The notes under the pieces were generated by a model. The model searched no databases, was not told where the DNA came from, and saw nothing but the letters and a program-made list of their open reading frames with translations. A program made the translations under genes and the position numbers. Shown one piece after another: positions 34,797-44,795 of a DNA stretch of 64,000 nucleotides (the stretch's first letter is position 1; the number at the start of each line of letters is the position of its first letter). Origin of the DNA: an uncultured Bacteroidales bacterium (lineage in GTDB: Bacteria > Bacteroidota > Bacteroidia > Bacteroidales > FEN-979). Where the stretch lies: assembly GCA_903877385.1 (NCBI GenBank), contig CAIRDP010000067.1, forward strand, positions 124,001 through 188,000, read 5' to 3'.

Positions 34797-36854
34797 TTAT
34801 TCCAGCTTTGCTTTGAGGTAATGATAAAATTCAATCTGTGACCGCAGCCTGGGAGTGCCTCCGTTCTTATACCTGTTGGCTTCCCGGCCTGCTATGATCC
34901 TTGCCTTTGAATTATCGGCCAGCTCAATATCCAGCATATCCTGCAGCTCTTTCCTTAGCTCTTTATCCTCAACCGGGCAGGCGACTTCCACCCGGTTGTC
35001 GAAGTTCCTCACCATCCAGTCGGCAGAAGTAATATAATACAGGGGTTTCCCCCCGTTGGCAAAAACGAGTACCCTTGCATGTTCCAGAAAACGGTCTACG
35101 ATACTGATGCCTTCAATGTTTTTGCTCAGGTCTTCAACTCCGGGCATAAGCACGCAAATCCCGCGGATGATCAGCTTGATTTTGACCCCTGCTTTACTTG
35201 CCCTGTATAATTTCCTGACGATGGTTTCATCCACCAGGCTGTTGAGCTTTACAATAACCCATGCTTCCCTGCCGGCCCTGGCATTCTTGATCTCCTTATT
35301 CAGCAGTTTGATAAAGAAATTCCGCATCGAGAAAGGCGAAAGTATAAGCTTCTCGAACTTATACGGCTTCAGGCTTGCCTCCATCATGTGAAAGGCATTC
35401 ACCACATCCTGGCAGATATCCTGTTTGGCGGTGAGAAGGCTGAGGTCGGCATACACCTTTGCGGTATCTTCGTTAAAGTTCCCGGTACCGATAAGTGAAT
35501 AAAAGAAATCTTTATTGCTTTCTTTCCTGCGGATGAGGATGAGTTTGCTGTGAACCTTGAATCCCGGTATGCCGTGGATAACTTTAACCCCTTCATCCCT
35601 CAGCCTTTCGGTCCAGTAAATATTGGCTTCTTCGTCAAACCTTGCCTGGAGTTCCATGAAAACGGTCACGTATTTCCCGTTCCTGGCGGCATTGATCAGG
35701 GCATTGACCACGCCCGAATTCTTGGCCGCCCGGTAAATAGTCATCTTGATGGAACGAACTTTGGGGTCTATGGAAGCTTCCCTGAGCAGGTCGATGATGT
35801 ACTGGAAACTCTGGTACGGGAAATTCAGCATGATATCCTTTTCCCTTACGATAGAAAGCACCGAGCGATTCTCGAAGAGGTCCTTATGTTTGAGCGGAGG
35901 CATCGGCAAATACTGTAACTCCTTATGCCCCAGGCTGGGGAAGCCCATGAAATCCTTGAAATTATGATACCTCCCGCCTCCCCTGGTAGGATCGTTCTTA
36001 CCTATATCCAGCTTTTTCTGGAGCAGCTTCAACAGGTCTTCGGGAATTGCCTTGTCAAAAACAAACCTTACAGGCACACCGCGTTTCCTTTGTTTCAGGC
36101 TGTCGCTGACCACTTCGAGGAAGCTTTTTGAAACGTCGGAATCGAAATCGAGTTCGGCATCCCTGGTGATCTTTATGGTATAAGCCGAAAACGTATCGTA
36201 ACCGAAGATCGAGAACACCTCCGAAAGGCAATACCGGATCACGTCATCCAGAAGTATAACATAATGATTTTCATCATTTGACGGCAGGATGAGGAAACGC
36301 GAAACCGTACGTGTGGGCAATTCAATAAGGGCATAATCGTCCTTGATCTTCCTGTCGCTGCGGCCCAGCTTTACTGCCAGGTAAATGGATTTGTCAACCA
36401 GGGAGGAGATCTCCCTGAGGCTGCTGATCATAATAGGGAAGAGGCCAACCCGCACCTGTTCCTGGAAATATTTCTTTACAAAACGGCCCTGTTCCTCGTT
36501 GAGCTGGGTCTCGTCGACGATCAAAATACCGTGTGCTTTAAGCTCCCCTACAATTTCTTCGTAAACGCTCATGAACTCCTTTTCCTGGACCTGTACGATC
36601 TCGAAAATCTCTTTAAGGACTTTCTTCGGGTTGATAAACGTATCGTAAGGCAGGCTTTTAACTTTGAGCATGCGGTTCAGGGTGGCCACCCGAACCCTGA
36701 AGAACTCATCCCTGTTATTGGAAAATATGCCAAGGAATTTCAGCCGTTCGAGCAGTGGATTGCTTTTATCAGCTGCTTCCTGCAGAACACGGCCATTGAA
36801 ATGAAGCCAGCTGATCTCCCGGTTCAGTATAGGTAATTTAGGTTTTATTGCCAT
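34797..36854 (-). CDS. ppk1: Polyphosphate kinase 1
   Basis: 685 residues. Reversible transfer of the ATP gamma phosphate to polyphosphate chains. N-terminal ILNREISWLHFNGRVLQEA, the head domain, and the two phospholipase-D-like catalytic domains, with the autophosphorylated histidine in the HGIPGFKVHSKLILI region and the second histidine in DRFLEHAR. Its ATG directly abuts the TAA of the sixA-like gene, so the pair is co-translated. Confidence 0.94.
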   Translation of the reverse strand: MAIKPKLPILNREISWLHFNGRVLQEAADKSNPLLERLKFLGIFSNNRDEFFRVRVATLNRMLKVKSLPYDTFINPKKVLKEIFEIVQVQEKEFMSVYEEIVGELKAHGILIVDETQLNEEQGRFVKKYFQEQVRVGLFPIMISSLREISSLVDKSIYLAVKLGRSDRKIKDDYALIELPTRTVSRFLILPSNDENHYVILLDDVIRYCLSEVFSIFGYDTFSAYTIKITRDAELDFDSDVSKSFLEVVSDSLKQRKRGVPVRFVFDKAIPEDLLKLLQKKLDIGKNDPTRGGGRYHNFKDFMGFPSLGHKELQYLPMPPLKHKDLFENRSVLSIVREKDIMLNFPYQSFQYIIDLLREASIDPKVRSIKMTIYRAAKNSGVVNALINAARNGKYVTVFMELQARFDEEANIYWTERLRDEGVKVIHGIPGFKVHSKLILIRRKESNKDFFYSLIGTGNFNEDTAKVYADLSLLTAKQDICQDVVNAFHMMEASLKPYKFEKLILSPFSMRNFFIKLLNKEIKNARAGREAWVIVKLNSLVDETIVRKLYRASKAGVKIKLIIRGICVLMPGVEDLSKNIEGISIVDRFLEHARVLVFANGGKPLYYITSADWMVRNFDNRVEVACPVEDKELRKELQDMLDIELADNSKARIIAGREANRYKNGGTPRLRSQIEFYHYLKAKLE

Positions 36855-37370
36855 TTATTCGGATCCAGTTCCTGATGTTTTAAGCTGTTTCGGAGTAATG
36901 AAGAATTTCATTTCTGATTTCGATGTGGGGATATCTTCCCACCTCGATGCATTAAAAGTAATACAAACTACAGCTGAAGTTGGCATATCCTCTATACCCG
37001 GGTGGAGGAATAGGTTTGAGAGCTGGGTGATCAGCGGGTTATGCCCAAATATCATCAGCGAATTAACATCATTTGCCGTCCCGTAGATGAGGTCGAGCAA
37101 CCTGTCGTACGGACCGTCATAAATCTTACGGTCTTTAAGGATTTGTTTAATGGGATAACCCAGGCAGTCAGCCATGATCTTTGCTGTTTCATAAGCTCTG
37201 ACGGCCTGGCTGGAGATCATCAGGTCAGTTTTCACGCCCTCCCTGATGAGGTAGCCGGCAACCAGCCTGGTCTTGGCAATTCCTTTCGGGAGCAAAGTAC
37301 GCTGGTCATCCTGGAGGCCCGGGGCATCCCAGGATGATTTGGCATGGCGGACCAGGTAGAGGGTTTTCAT
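36855..37370 (-). CDS. SixA-like histidine phosphatase
   Basis: 171 residues of the histidine phosphatase superfamily with the catalytic RHAKS (residues 8-12), EG- and GHNP motifs (MIFGHNPLI). SixA dephosphorylates phosphohistidine proteins such as sensor HPt domains or NPr. Coupling to ppk1 may reflect phosphate metabolism, or control of phosphohistidine; the substrate is not evident. 17 bp after glyA. Confidence 0.85.
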   Translation of the reverse strand: MKTLYLVRHAKSSWDAPGLQDDQRTLLPKGIAKTRLVAGYLIREGVKTDLMISSQAVRAYETAKIMADCLGYPIKQILKDRKIYDGPYDRLLDLIYGTANDVNSLMIFGHNPLITQLSNLFLHPGIEDMPTSAVVCITFNASRWEDIPTSKSEMKFFITPKQLKTSGTGSE

Positions 37371-37387
37371 AATCTGCAGGTAGGGGA

Positions 37388-38668
37388 TCAGTATGCGAAC
37401 AGGGGGAAATCGGCCATCATTTCATTAACTCTTTTCCTGACTTTAAGGATAAGTTCCTGGTTCTCGATATCGCTTATCACCTCGTCAATCATATCCACGA
37501 TGAGCGGCATATGTTTTTCCTTCATGCCCCTGGTTGTGATGGCCGGTGTGCCCACCCTCAGACCCGAAGTCTGGAACGGTGAACGACTGTCGAAAGGAAC
37601 CATGTTTTTATTTACAGTGATATCGGCCAGGACCAGGGTGTTTTCGACCTGCTTCCCGCTGATGGCGGGGAATTTCTTCCTGAGGTCGATCAGCATCAGG
37701 TGATTATCGGTGCCGCCCGAAATAACATGATACCCCTTGTCAACAAAGGCTTTTGCCATAACCGTGGCATTTTTCTTCACCTGGATCACGTAATCCATAT
37801 ACTCATCCGAAAGGGCTTCGAAAAACGATACAGCTTTTGAAGCGATCACATGTTCAAGCGGGCCGCCCTGGATTCCCGGGAATACTGCCGAGTCAAGAAG
37901 CTGGGAGAACATTTTCACTTCACCTTTGGGCGTGGTAAGCCCCCATGGGTTCGGGAAATCTTTGCCCATGAGTATCATGCCGCCCCTGGGGCCTCTCAAT
38001 GTCTTATGCGTTGTGGTGGTAACCACATGGCAGTATGGCATAGGGTCGTTAAGCAGTCCCCTGGCGATAAGGCCTGCGGGATGTGCGATGTCGGCCATAA
38101 GGATAGCCCCTATTTTATCGGCTATCTCACGCATCCTCTTATAGTTCCAGTCACGGGAATATGCCGAGGCGCCTGCAATGATCATCTTTGGCCTGACCTG
38201 CAGGGCCTGGGCTTCCATTTTATTGTAATCGATCACGCCTGTGCTTTGCTCGACCTGGTACCCGACAGCCTTGTAAAAAATACCTGATGAGTTTACGGGA
38301 GAACCGTGTGAAAGGTGGCCTCCGTGGGCCAGATCAAGTCCCATAAAAGTGTCTCCGGGTTTTAAAACCGTCATAAGGACAGCCATATTGGCCTGGGCTC
38401 CTGAATGCGGCTGTACATTAGCCCAGGCAGCATTGAAAAGAGTCTTCGCCCGGTCGATGGCAAGCTGTTCCGATTCGTCAACGTTTTGGCAGCCACCGTA
38501 ATACCTTTTACCGGGATAACCTTCGGCGTATTTGTTGGTCAAACATGAACCCATAGCCTTTAATACCTGGTCACTGACGAAATTTTCGGATGCGATCAGT
38601 TCAATCCCGCTGCTCTGGCGGTGGAGCTCCTTTTTAATGATGTTAAAAAGTGCAGTATCTTTTTTCAT
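37388..38668 (-). CDS. glyA: Serine hydroxymethyltransferase
   Basis: 426 residues. PLP enzyme interconverting serine and glycine with tetrahydrofolate, feeding one-carbon metabolism. The PLP lysine lies in [28 protein letters not shown] and [15 protein letters not shown] are the N-terminal folate/PLP segments. Normal length. Upstream gene of the glyA-sixA-ppk1 run; no clear promoter box is seen before it. Confidence 0.97.
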   Translation of the reverse strand: MKKDTALFNIIKKELHRQSSGIELIASENFVSDQVLKAMGSCLTNKYAEGYPGKRYYGGCQNVDESEQLAIDRAKTLFNAAWANVQPHSGAQANMAVLMTVLKPGDTFMGLDLAHGGHLSHGSPVNSSGIFYKAVGYQVEQSTGVIDYNKMEAQALQVRPKMIIAGASAYSRDWNYKRMREIADKIGAILMADIAHPAGLIARGLLNDPMPYCHVVTTTTHKTLRGPRGGMILMGKDFPNPWGLTTPKGEVKMFSQLLDSAVFPGIQGGPLEHVIASKAVSFFEALSDEYMDYVIQVKKNATVMAKAFVDKGYHVISGGTDNHLMLIDLRKKFPAISGKQVENTLVLADITVNKNMVPFDSRSPFQTSGLRVGTPAITTRGMKEKHMPLIVDMIDEVISDIENQELILKVRKRVNEMMADFPLFAY

Positions 38669-38748
38669 AGTTAAAAAATTTTATAATACCGGAAACGTTA
38701 TGAATTAGCAATGAATTACAAAAGTATTAATTTTTACGGTAAATTGTT

Positions 38749-38756
38749 GATCTTTG
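38749..38756 (+). promoter_or_regulatory. Possible -7 element before the CHU_C gene
   Basis: GATCTTTG, one mismatch to TAnnTTTG. The 7-bp repeat array at 38764-38788 would fall at the very start of the transcript. Confidence 0.28.
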
Positions 38757-38763
38757 CAACTAA

Positions 38764-38788
38764 CATCTTGCATCCTGCATCTTGCATC
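38764..38788. repeat. Heptamer tandem repeat (CATCYTG)
   Basis: Three copies of CATCTTG/CATCCTG plus a partial fourth in the leader between a possible promoter and the start of the CHU_C gene. Confidence 0.75.
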
Positions 38789-38815
38789 AGTTTTAATCTC
38801 AACAGCTCTGCCCGA

Positions 38816-39976
38816 ATGGGAAAACTGAAATTAATATTTATTTTGCTTCTTTTTCCCCTCTGGGCTTTTTCCCAGCTCAGCGCAGGTGTTGACGATACGA
38901 TCAACCCGGGAGTCCCTGTCACGCTCACAGCCACATACGGTATGGTTGGCATCGGGATCAATACTACGGATGACGGGGTGGAAGGGCCATTCCCGATAGG
39001 TTTTTCGTTTTCTTTCTTCGGGAACCGGTTTACCCAGTTTTATATCGGGGCCAACGGCTGGATCAGTTTCAGCCCCAATACGAACGCCAAAGGAATGCGA
39101 CAGCCCTTCGCCGTACCAAGCAGCGCCGATTACAACCCGAAAAACTGCATACTGGGTCCTTTTTCCGACTTGTTCCCTATGCCTGCCGGGAGCCCATATA
39201 TTTTTTACCAGACAATAGGAAAAGAACCCGGCCGCAGCCTGATCGTAATGTGGTGCGATTGTCCCGTTTATAACTGCCTCGACTCAGCTGCAACCTTCCA
39301 GATCATCCTGAATGAAGGCAGCAATACCATTGAGAACCATATCATGAAAAAACCTTTCTGCAGCTGGCTTGGAAATGCCGCGACTCTTGGGGTACAGAAC
39401 GGCAACGGGTATGTAGGTTTTGCCGTACCAGGCCATAATGCCACTTCATGGACGGCAAACAAGGTTGCATGGGAGTATACTCCCGCCACTGCCGACAGCT
39501 TCCAGATTGCACCGATTATGTATGATATGAAGCCTCTTACACCGGGAAACAAAGTAAGCTACCGCTGGTACCAGGCTGGAACTGAAATTTCGGAAGACCA
39601 GAGCGTGGTTGTCTCCCCGGGCGAAACAACCACCTATGTGGCTTATGCCAGGATCTGTGCCGGGGATGAATTTTATGATACGGTTACCGTTTATGTGCAT
39701 CCGAACATCCCCAATGCGTTCACGCCCAACAACGACGGTGTTAACGACAGGTTCAGGATACTGGGGCTTCCGGCTGAAAACATTACAGAGTTTAACTTGC
39801 AGATTTTCGACCGCTGGGGGCAGGTTGTTTTTGAGACAAACGATATAAATGCCGCCTGGGACGGAACATACAAAGGTAAACCCTGCCCCCCGGAAGTTTA
39901 TAACTGGATAATCTATTACAGCACAACCGGCAAAACAAAGCTTTCAAACAAAGGACAGGTGACACTCATCCGTTAA
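38816..39976 (+). CDS. Secreted protein with gliding-motility-type (CHU_C, T9SS type B) C-terminal domain
   Basis: 386 residues from the ATG at 38816; a longer reading frame from 38711 is not used because the signal peptide (MGKLKLIFILLLFPLWAFS) begins here. The body has a beta-sandwich resembling nidogen/lectin-like domains (GFSFSFFGNRFTQFYIGANG), a short Ig-like stretch with YVAYARICAGDEFYDTV, and the CHU_C end starting IPNAFTPNNDGVNDRF with the FDRWGQVVFE and YNWIIYY signatures. Such proteins are exported by T9SS. Overlaps the convergent kinase gene by 11 bp at the 3' ends. Confidence 0.88.
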   Translation: MGKLKLIFILLLFPLWAFSQLSAGVDDTINPGVPVTLTATYGMVGIGINTTDDGVEGPFPIGFSFSFFGNRFTQFYIGANGWISFSPNTNAKGMRQPFAVPSSADYNPKNCILGPFSDLFPMPAGSPYIFYQTIGKEPGRSLIVMWCDCPVYNCLDSAATFQIILNEGSNTIENHIMKKPFCSWLGNAATLGVQNGNGYVGFAVPGHNATSWTANKVAWEYTPATADSFQIAPIMYDMKPLTPGNKVSYRWYQAGTEISEDQSVVVSPGETTTYVAYARICAGDEFYDTVTVYVHPNIPNAFTPNNDGVNDRFRILGLPAENITEFNLQIFDRWGQVVFETNDINAAWDGTYKGKPCPPEVYNWIIYYSTTGKTKLSNKGQVTLIR

Positions 39977-41534
39977 CGGAGCCCTGGAATACCTGCTGCA
40001 GCTGTTTGCTAAGCTGTTCCTTGCTGAATGGTTTGGGCAGGTAATGGTTGGCACCCTTTTTTAGGATAGCTTCCTTTTCCTGCTGCAGGGTGTAACCGGT
40101 GACGGCGATGATAGGAGTGGTAAGGTAATCCCGGTGTTTCCGTATGCGTTCGATGGCTTCACCCCCGTCCATTCCGGGCCCCAGGTTGATATCCATCAAA
40201 ATGCAATCGTAGCTGTTTTTATTCGTCATTTCAATGGCGCTAAGCCCGTCTTTGGCAATATCAAGCCGGTAGTCTTTTTTCAGGAACAATTTCACAAGAT
40301 CTATATTGGCATCATTGTCCTCAACCAGCAGCAGCAGGGGAGATTCAGCCCGGGACCCGGAATTTGCCCTGGGGCTGGCCATTTTGATCTCTGTTTTTTC
40401 ATCTCCCTTATGCAGCCCGGGCTTTACAGGGATCATCAGTGTGAAAGCGGTGCCTTTTCCAACTTCGCTTTCAACACTGAGCCTGCCATTGAGAAAGTGC
40501 ATGCACTTTCTTGTGATGGCAAGGCCGAGCCCGCTACCTTCATAGGGCCTGTTATACCCTTCGCTGGCCTGCCTGAATTCCTCGAAGATCATCTCCTGCT
40601 TTTCGGCAGGGATGCCAATGCCCGTATCACTGATGCGTATTATAATGTCTTCTGATGGCGCCGTCCCTTTCATCAGCCTGGCATCGATTGAGCCTTCGTT
40701 GGTGAATTTAACCGCGTTGTCAAGAATATTTACTATGGATGTCTGTAAAAGATGCTCGTCCGACTCGATAAATATACCCGGCGAAATCCGGCAGTTTATG
40801 GCAAGTTGTTTCTGCCTTGCCATTTCCCTTACACTTTCAACTGATTCTTCCAGGAGGGCTGTGAGGTTAACGTTAACCAGTTTCAGGTGGTAGCCCGAAT
40901 CAAGTTGAGCAAAGGTCATGATCGAATTAAGGGTTCTCATAAGCCTCTTTGCAGAGGTGAGGATGTGGTTCGCCATTCCTTTCTGGGATTCATCGGTGAT
41001 CGTGGTACTCAGGATCTCAGTAAATCCAAGTATGCCGTTCATGGGTGTGCGGAATTCATGGCTCATATTGGCAAGAAGCGAGGATTTAACCCTGCTCGAT
41101 TCTTCGGCTGCAAGTTTGGCAATGATGAGCTCCTGCTGGGCCTGCTTTTTCTCAACCCTTACCTGCATCTCTTCCAGTTCCCGTTTAACTGCAGGGCCCA
41201 GCCTGTTCAGGGCACTTTTCATCATATAATCATCAGCCCCGCCTTTCATAATATCCACGGCAAGGTCTTCACCTACTGTTCCTGAAACAAGGATAAAAGG
41301 GATATCGAGATTTCTTGATTTGAAAATCCTGAGGGCTTCCTGCCCGCTGAACCCAGGCATGGCATAATCGGAGATCACTACATCCCATCCTCCATTGTCC
41401 AGCTCAGCTTCCATATCGGGCCTGGTTTTAACCCTTACATGATCAACCTCAAACCCATCCTTTTTCAGCTGCCTGATCACAAGCAGCGCATCGGTTTCAT
41501 CATCCTCAACAAGCAATAGCTTAATTTTTATCAT
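39966..41534 (-). CDS. Hybrid histidine kinase with N- and C-terminal receiver domains
   Basis: 522 residues, no membrane segment: receiver domain 1 (about 1-125; phospho-Asp in VVISDYAMP), short coiled linker, HisKA with the histidine in SHEFRTPMNG, HATPase (ISDTGIGIP and GSGLGLAIT), then receiver domain 2 (about 395-520; MDINLGPGMDG). There is no DNA-binding output. It lies 14 bp after the propeller sensor kinase, which lacks a receiver of its own, so phosphoryl transfer between them is a reasonable inference. Confidence 0.9.
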   Translation of the reverse strand: MIKIKLLLVEDDETDALLVIRQLKKDGFEVDHVRVKTRPDMEAELDNGGWDVVISDYAMPGFSGQEALRIFKSRNLDIPFILVSGTVGEDLAVDIMKGGADDYMMKSALNRLGPAVKRELEEMQVRVEKKQAQQELIIAKLAAEESSRVKSSLLANMSHEFRTPMNGILGFTEILSTTITDESQKGMANHILTSAKRLMRTLNSIMTFAQLDSGYHLKLVNVNLTALLEESVESVREMARQKQLAINCRISPGIFIESDEHLLQTSIVNILDNAVKFTNEGSIDARLMKGTAPSEDIIIRISDTGIGIPAEKQEMIFEEFRQASEGYNRPYEGSGLGLAITRKCMHFLNGRLSVESEVGKGTAFTLMIPVKPGLHKGDEKTEIKMASPRANSGSRAESPLLLLVEDNDANIDLVKLFLKKDYRLDIAKDGLSAIEMTNKNSYDCILMDINLGPGMDGGEAIERIRKHRDYLTTPIIAVTGYTLQQEKEAILKKGANHYLPKPFSKEQLSKQLQQVFQGSVNG

Positions 41535-41548
41535 TTAGCCGGGATTAT

Positions 41549-44500
41549 TTAAAACGAGCTTGAATCTAAAGTGAAATAGAATTTCGTACCCTCCCCGGGA
41601 GCACTTTCAGCCCAGATGAGCCCCCCATGCTTCAGGAGTATTCGTTTTACAGTGGCAAGCCCGATGCCGGTTCCCGTGAACTGGTCATCGCTGTGCAGCC
41701 TCTGGAAAGGAGTAAACAGTTTATCATAATAGGTCATGTCAAACCCCACACCATTGTCCCTTATCATGTATACCGTTTTCCCATCCTTTTTGGTCCGGCT
41801 GAATTCGATGACGGCTTCCTTTTCCTTGGAGGAATATTTCCATGCATTGTCAAAAAGATTCTGGAAAACTATGCGCATAAGTTTTGGGTCGCAATAGTCC
41901 AGCAGTCCTTCCTGTATCATCAGGTGAACTTTGCGGCCGGGATTCAGTTTCCTGATCTCCTGATTGATCTCAAGGACTATTTTGCTGAGGTTTACCTGCA
42001 TTTTATCGATATCATGCCTTACAATCCTCGAAAGCTTTAGCAATTCATCAATAAGTACGTTCATCGAACCAGCCGATTCGGTGATCTTCTTCAAAAAGTC
42101 CTTCTCGGTTTCATCCAGGGTTGAAAAATAATCTTCGATAAAAGCCCTGGTTATGCTGTCGATCCTGCGAACGGGTCCCTTAAGGTCATGTGAAACGGAA
42201 TATGAAAATGCTTCGAGTTCCTTGTTGGAAGCTTCAAGCTGGGCCGTCCTGTCCAGTACTTTCTGTTCAAGCTGTTCATTCAGCTTTTTAATTTCCTCTG
42301 TGCGGGCTTCGACCAGGGCTTCCAGCTTTTTCTCCCTGACAGACCTGATACGGTATTCCACGATCAGGATGACCACCGCAAGCCCGGCTAAAATACAAAG
42401 CAGAATAAACCACCAGGTCTGGTAAAAGAATGGAAGCACCTGAATTTTTATACTTGCAGTCGCAGGGGATAATTCACCAAGGTTATTAAAAACCTGTACC
42501 TCGAAAGTGTAATTTCCCGGGGGCACATTGGTATAATAGGCAGTGCGCCTTGCTCCCGCAGTATCCCAATCCCTGTCAAATCCTTTAAGCCGGTAGCGGA
42601 ATGAAAGCCCCTCGGGGGAGATGAATGAAGGTGCGGTATAATGGATTTCAAAGCGCATCAGGCCTGCGTCTACCGTGTACACCTCCTGGTTGACCAGTGA
42701 CCTGTTGTTGATCAGCAGGGAGTCGATCAGGGGTACCGGCCTGCTGTTCCAGCTCCATGCATTCTCAGGATCAATAAGCTCGATCCCTGCCGGGCTTGGA
42801 TACCAGAACTGACCGTTTTTAAGTTTGCATGCTCCCGGAAATACTCCCATTAGCAAACCTGTATCCATGGTAAACGTTTGCAATAACAAGGGCATCTTTT
42901 TATCCTTGAGTACACCCAGCAGGTTGCTGAATTTTACCGATATAAGTTCTCCGTTTTCGGCAAACCAGATATGCCCCGACTTGTCCTGGAAAATATACCC
43001 GATAAGGGATGAAAGTTTGGCCGTGGGGACCGGGATAAAGGTTTCCGTTTCAGGATTCAGGCTCACCAGGCCCTCATGGGCAGTGCCAATCCAGATGTTG
43101 TTAAGCGAATCCAGGTGTAAGCAAAGTATGCTGTTATCGGGCAGACCCTGTTTAGCCCCATAGGATTTGATCTTACCGTCTTTAATCCTGGCAAGCCCGC
43201 CATTCTCTGTGCCTACCCATATAAATCCCTTACGGTCTTCAAGAAAGCAGCGGATTTTATTACTCGGCAAGCCTTCCCTGGTGGTCATTACCGAAGCTAC
43301 CTTGCCATCCTTAAATATAAATATGCCCTCGGGGGTCCCTATCCAGAGTCTCCCGTCCTTAGCCAGTAAAAGTGACCAGAATTTAGAACAAATCAGACCC
43401 TGTTTTTCATTAAAATGTTCAGTGGTTTTCCCGTCAAATTTTATCAGTGAAGTCTGGCTGCCGATCCAGATATTGTTTTTATTATCCGTAGCTAAAGTAT
43501 AGATGGGTTTATTGCCGAGACCTAATTTTGAGCCCATCTTTTCAATCCTGTTATCCCTGATCCTGTCAAGTCCGCCAGTTGAATTCCCGACCCATATACT
43601 ACCGTCGGCCGACTGGATAATGGATGTGATGAAGTTGCCCGACAGCCCGTTGGAACTGTTCAAAAGGTGTATGGGACTGATCCTTATCCTTGAAAGCCCT
43701 GACGCTATCGTTCCGGCCCAAAGGTTTTCCTCCCTGTCCTTAAAAAGACAGTAAACCAGGTTGGAAGAAAGATGTTTCGAGTCGCAAAGCTGTTCCGACT
43801 TGCTTGTTTTTGTATTCAGCATGATAATACCCTGCCCTTCAGTAGCTATTGCAAGGGTGTTTTTACCAAACCCAGTGATTTGTTTTATGCAGCTTTTAAT
43901 TTTACCCTGTTTGTCGTCCCAGGACTGTATCCTGCCGTTTGTCATGTAATACAAATGACCATCGGCACTGCCGATCCACATCGTATTTTCCTCGTCTATC
44001 CACAAGCCGTTAATGTTGGGATGAGACAATCCTTCCTTAATGCCGTAATTATTTAATCCATCTTTCCCTATCAAACAGAGCCCGTTATCTGTGCCAATCC
44101 ACACATCGTCTCCTTTACCTGGGAGGATTAAATTAATCCCGTTATTGCACAGTCCTTCACTGACAGAAAAAATTTTGCTGGTCTTCCTGTTATAACACAT
44201 GACTCCATTGCCAGCAAGACCAATCCAGAGATTATGTTGGCTGTCCTCGGCAATTGCTGTTATGTCTTTTTCAAGGAACACGGTCTTTGAATCCAGCATG
44301 CTCCATTTGTGGTTCTTGTATGTCAGTATCAATCCCTTGGTAAACCCAGCTATAAGTGTGCTGTCGTGGGTGAGAAAAAGGGCATTGCAATCCTGATTTT
44401 TGAAAAGACCTGAAGAATTTGAACTAAGATTGGTGAAATACATTCCATCGAACCTCCAAAGCCCGAACTCGTTTCCAAGCCATAAGTAACCGTCGGGTGT

Positions 44501-44668
44501 TTGCGCAATACAATAAATGCTTGCAGGCGCATTGGAATTCGGAAGCCAGTTTCTTATATGAAATGAGTAAGCTGGTTTTTCACTCAAATCATTCTGAGCA
44601 TTGGCGGCAGGTATTTGAAAAACAGCAACAAATACCAACAATAACATAGCATAATTTCGGCGCCACAT
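41549..44668 (-). CDS. Reg_prop/Y_Y_Y periplasmic sensor histidine kinase
   Basis: 1039 residues. Signal peptide (1-24), about fourteen two-component-propeller repeats (WIGT.NGL.. patterns, two seven-bladed beta-propellers), a Y_Y_Y domain (about 700-765; RYRLKGFDRDWD and PPGNYTFEV), one transmembrane helix (about 778-798), a coiled coil, HisKA (SHDLKGPVRR) and HATPase (DNGVGFDMTYYDKLF, GTGIGLATVKR). This is the extracellular half of a Bacteroidota hybrid two-component sensor, typically tuned to glycan fragments, but without the receiver and AraC domains. The neighbouring hydrolases are candidate targets. Confidence 0.92.
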   Translation of the reverse strand: MWRRNYAMLLLVFVAVFQIPAANAQNDLSEKPAYSFHIRNWLPNSNAPASIYCIAQTPDGYLWLGNEFGLWRFDGMYFTNLSSNSSGLFKNQDCNALFLTHDSTLIAGFTKGLILTYKNHKWSMLDSKTVFLEKDITAIAEDSQHNLWIGLAGNGVMCYNRKTSKIFSVSEGLCNNGINLILPGKGDDVWIGTDNGLCLIGKDGLNNYGIKEGLSHPNINGLWIDEENTMWIGSADGHLYYMTNGRIQSWDDKQGKIKSCIKQITGFGKNTLAIATEGQGIIMLNTKTSKSEQLCDSKHLSSNLVYCLFKDREENLWAGTIASGLSRIRISPIHLLNSSNGLSGNFITSIIQSADGSIWVGNSTGGLDRIRDNRIEKMGSKLGLGNKPIYTLATDNKNNIWIGSQTSLIKFDGKTTEHFNEKQGLICSKFWSLLLAKDGRLWIGTPEGIFIFKDGKVASVMTTREGLPSNKIRCFLEDRKGFIWVGTENGGLARIKDGKIKSYGAKQGLPDNSILCLHLDSLNNIWIGTAHEGLVSLNPETETFIPVPTAKLSSLIGYIFQDKSGHIWFAENGELISVKFSNLLGVLKDKKMPLLLQTFTMDTGLLMGVFPGACKLKNGQFWYPSPAGIELIDPENAWSWNSRPVPLIDSLLINNRSLVNQEVYTVDAGLMRFEIHYTAPSFISPEGLSFRYRLKGFDRDWDTAGARRTAYYTNVPPGNYTFEVQVFNNLGELSPATASIKIQVLPFFYQTWWFILLCILAGLAVVILIVEYRIRSVREKKLEALVEARTEEIKKLNEQLEQKVLDRTAQLEASNKELEAFSYSVSHDLKGPVRRIDSITRAFIEDYFSTLDETEKDFLKKITESAGSMNVLIDELLKLSRIVRHDIDKMQVNLSKIVLEINQEIRKLNPGRKVHLMIQEGLLDYCDPKLMRIVFQNLFDNAWKYSSKEKEAVIEFSRTKKDGKTVYMIRDNGVGFDMTYYDKLFTPFQRLHSDDQFTGTGIGLATVKRILLKHGGLIWAESAPGEGTKFYFTLDSSSF

Positions 44669-44696
44669 GGAATTGTCTGTTAATTCATTTAAGGAT

Positions 44697-44704
44697 CAAA
44701 GATA
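44697..44704 (-). promoter_or_regulatory. Promoter -7 element of the sensor kinase pair
   Basis: Minus-strand TATCTTTG, exact TAnnTTTG, 28 bp before the start. The region upstream is very AT-rich; no TTG at the usual distance. Confidence 0.48.
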
Positions 44705-44795
44705 TAAAAAATAAAATCTTTAACGAAAAACATTGCTTTTTATCAAATGTTACTTATTTTAGTGGTGTTAAAATTAACCTTTAAATTCTATTCTC

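Noticed and set aside
38711-38815. 35-codon N-terminal extension of the CHU_C protein
   Set aside because: It contains the heptamer repeat and would bury the signal peptide; the ATG at 38816 is a better start.
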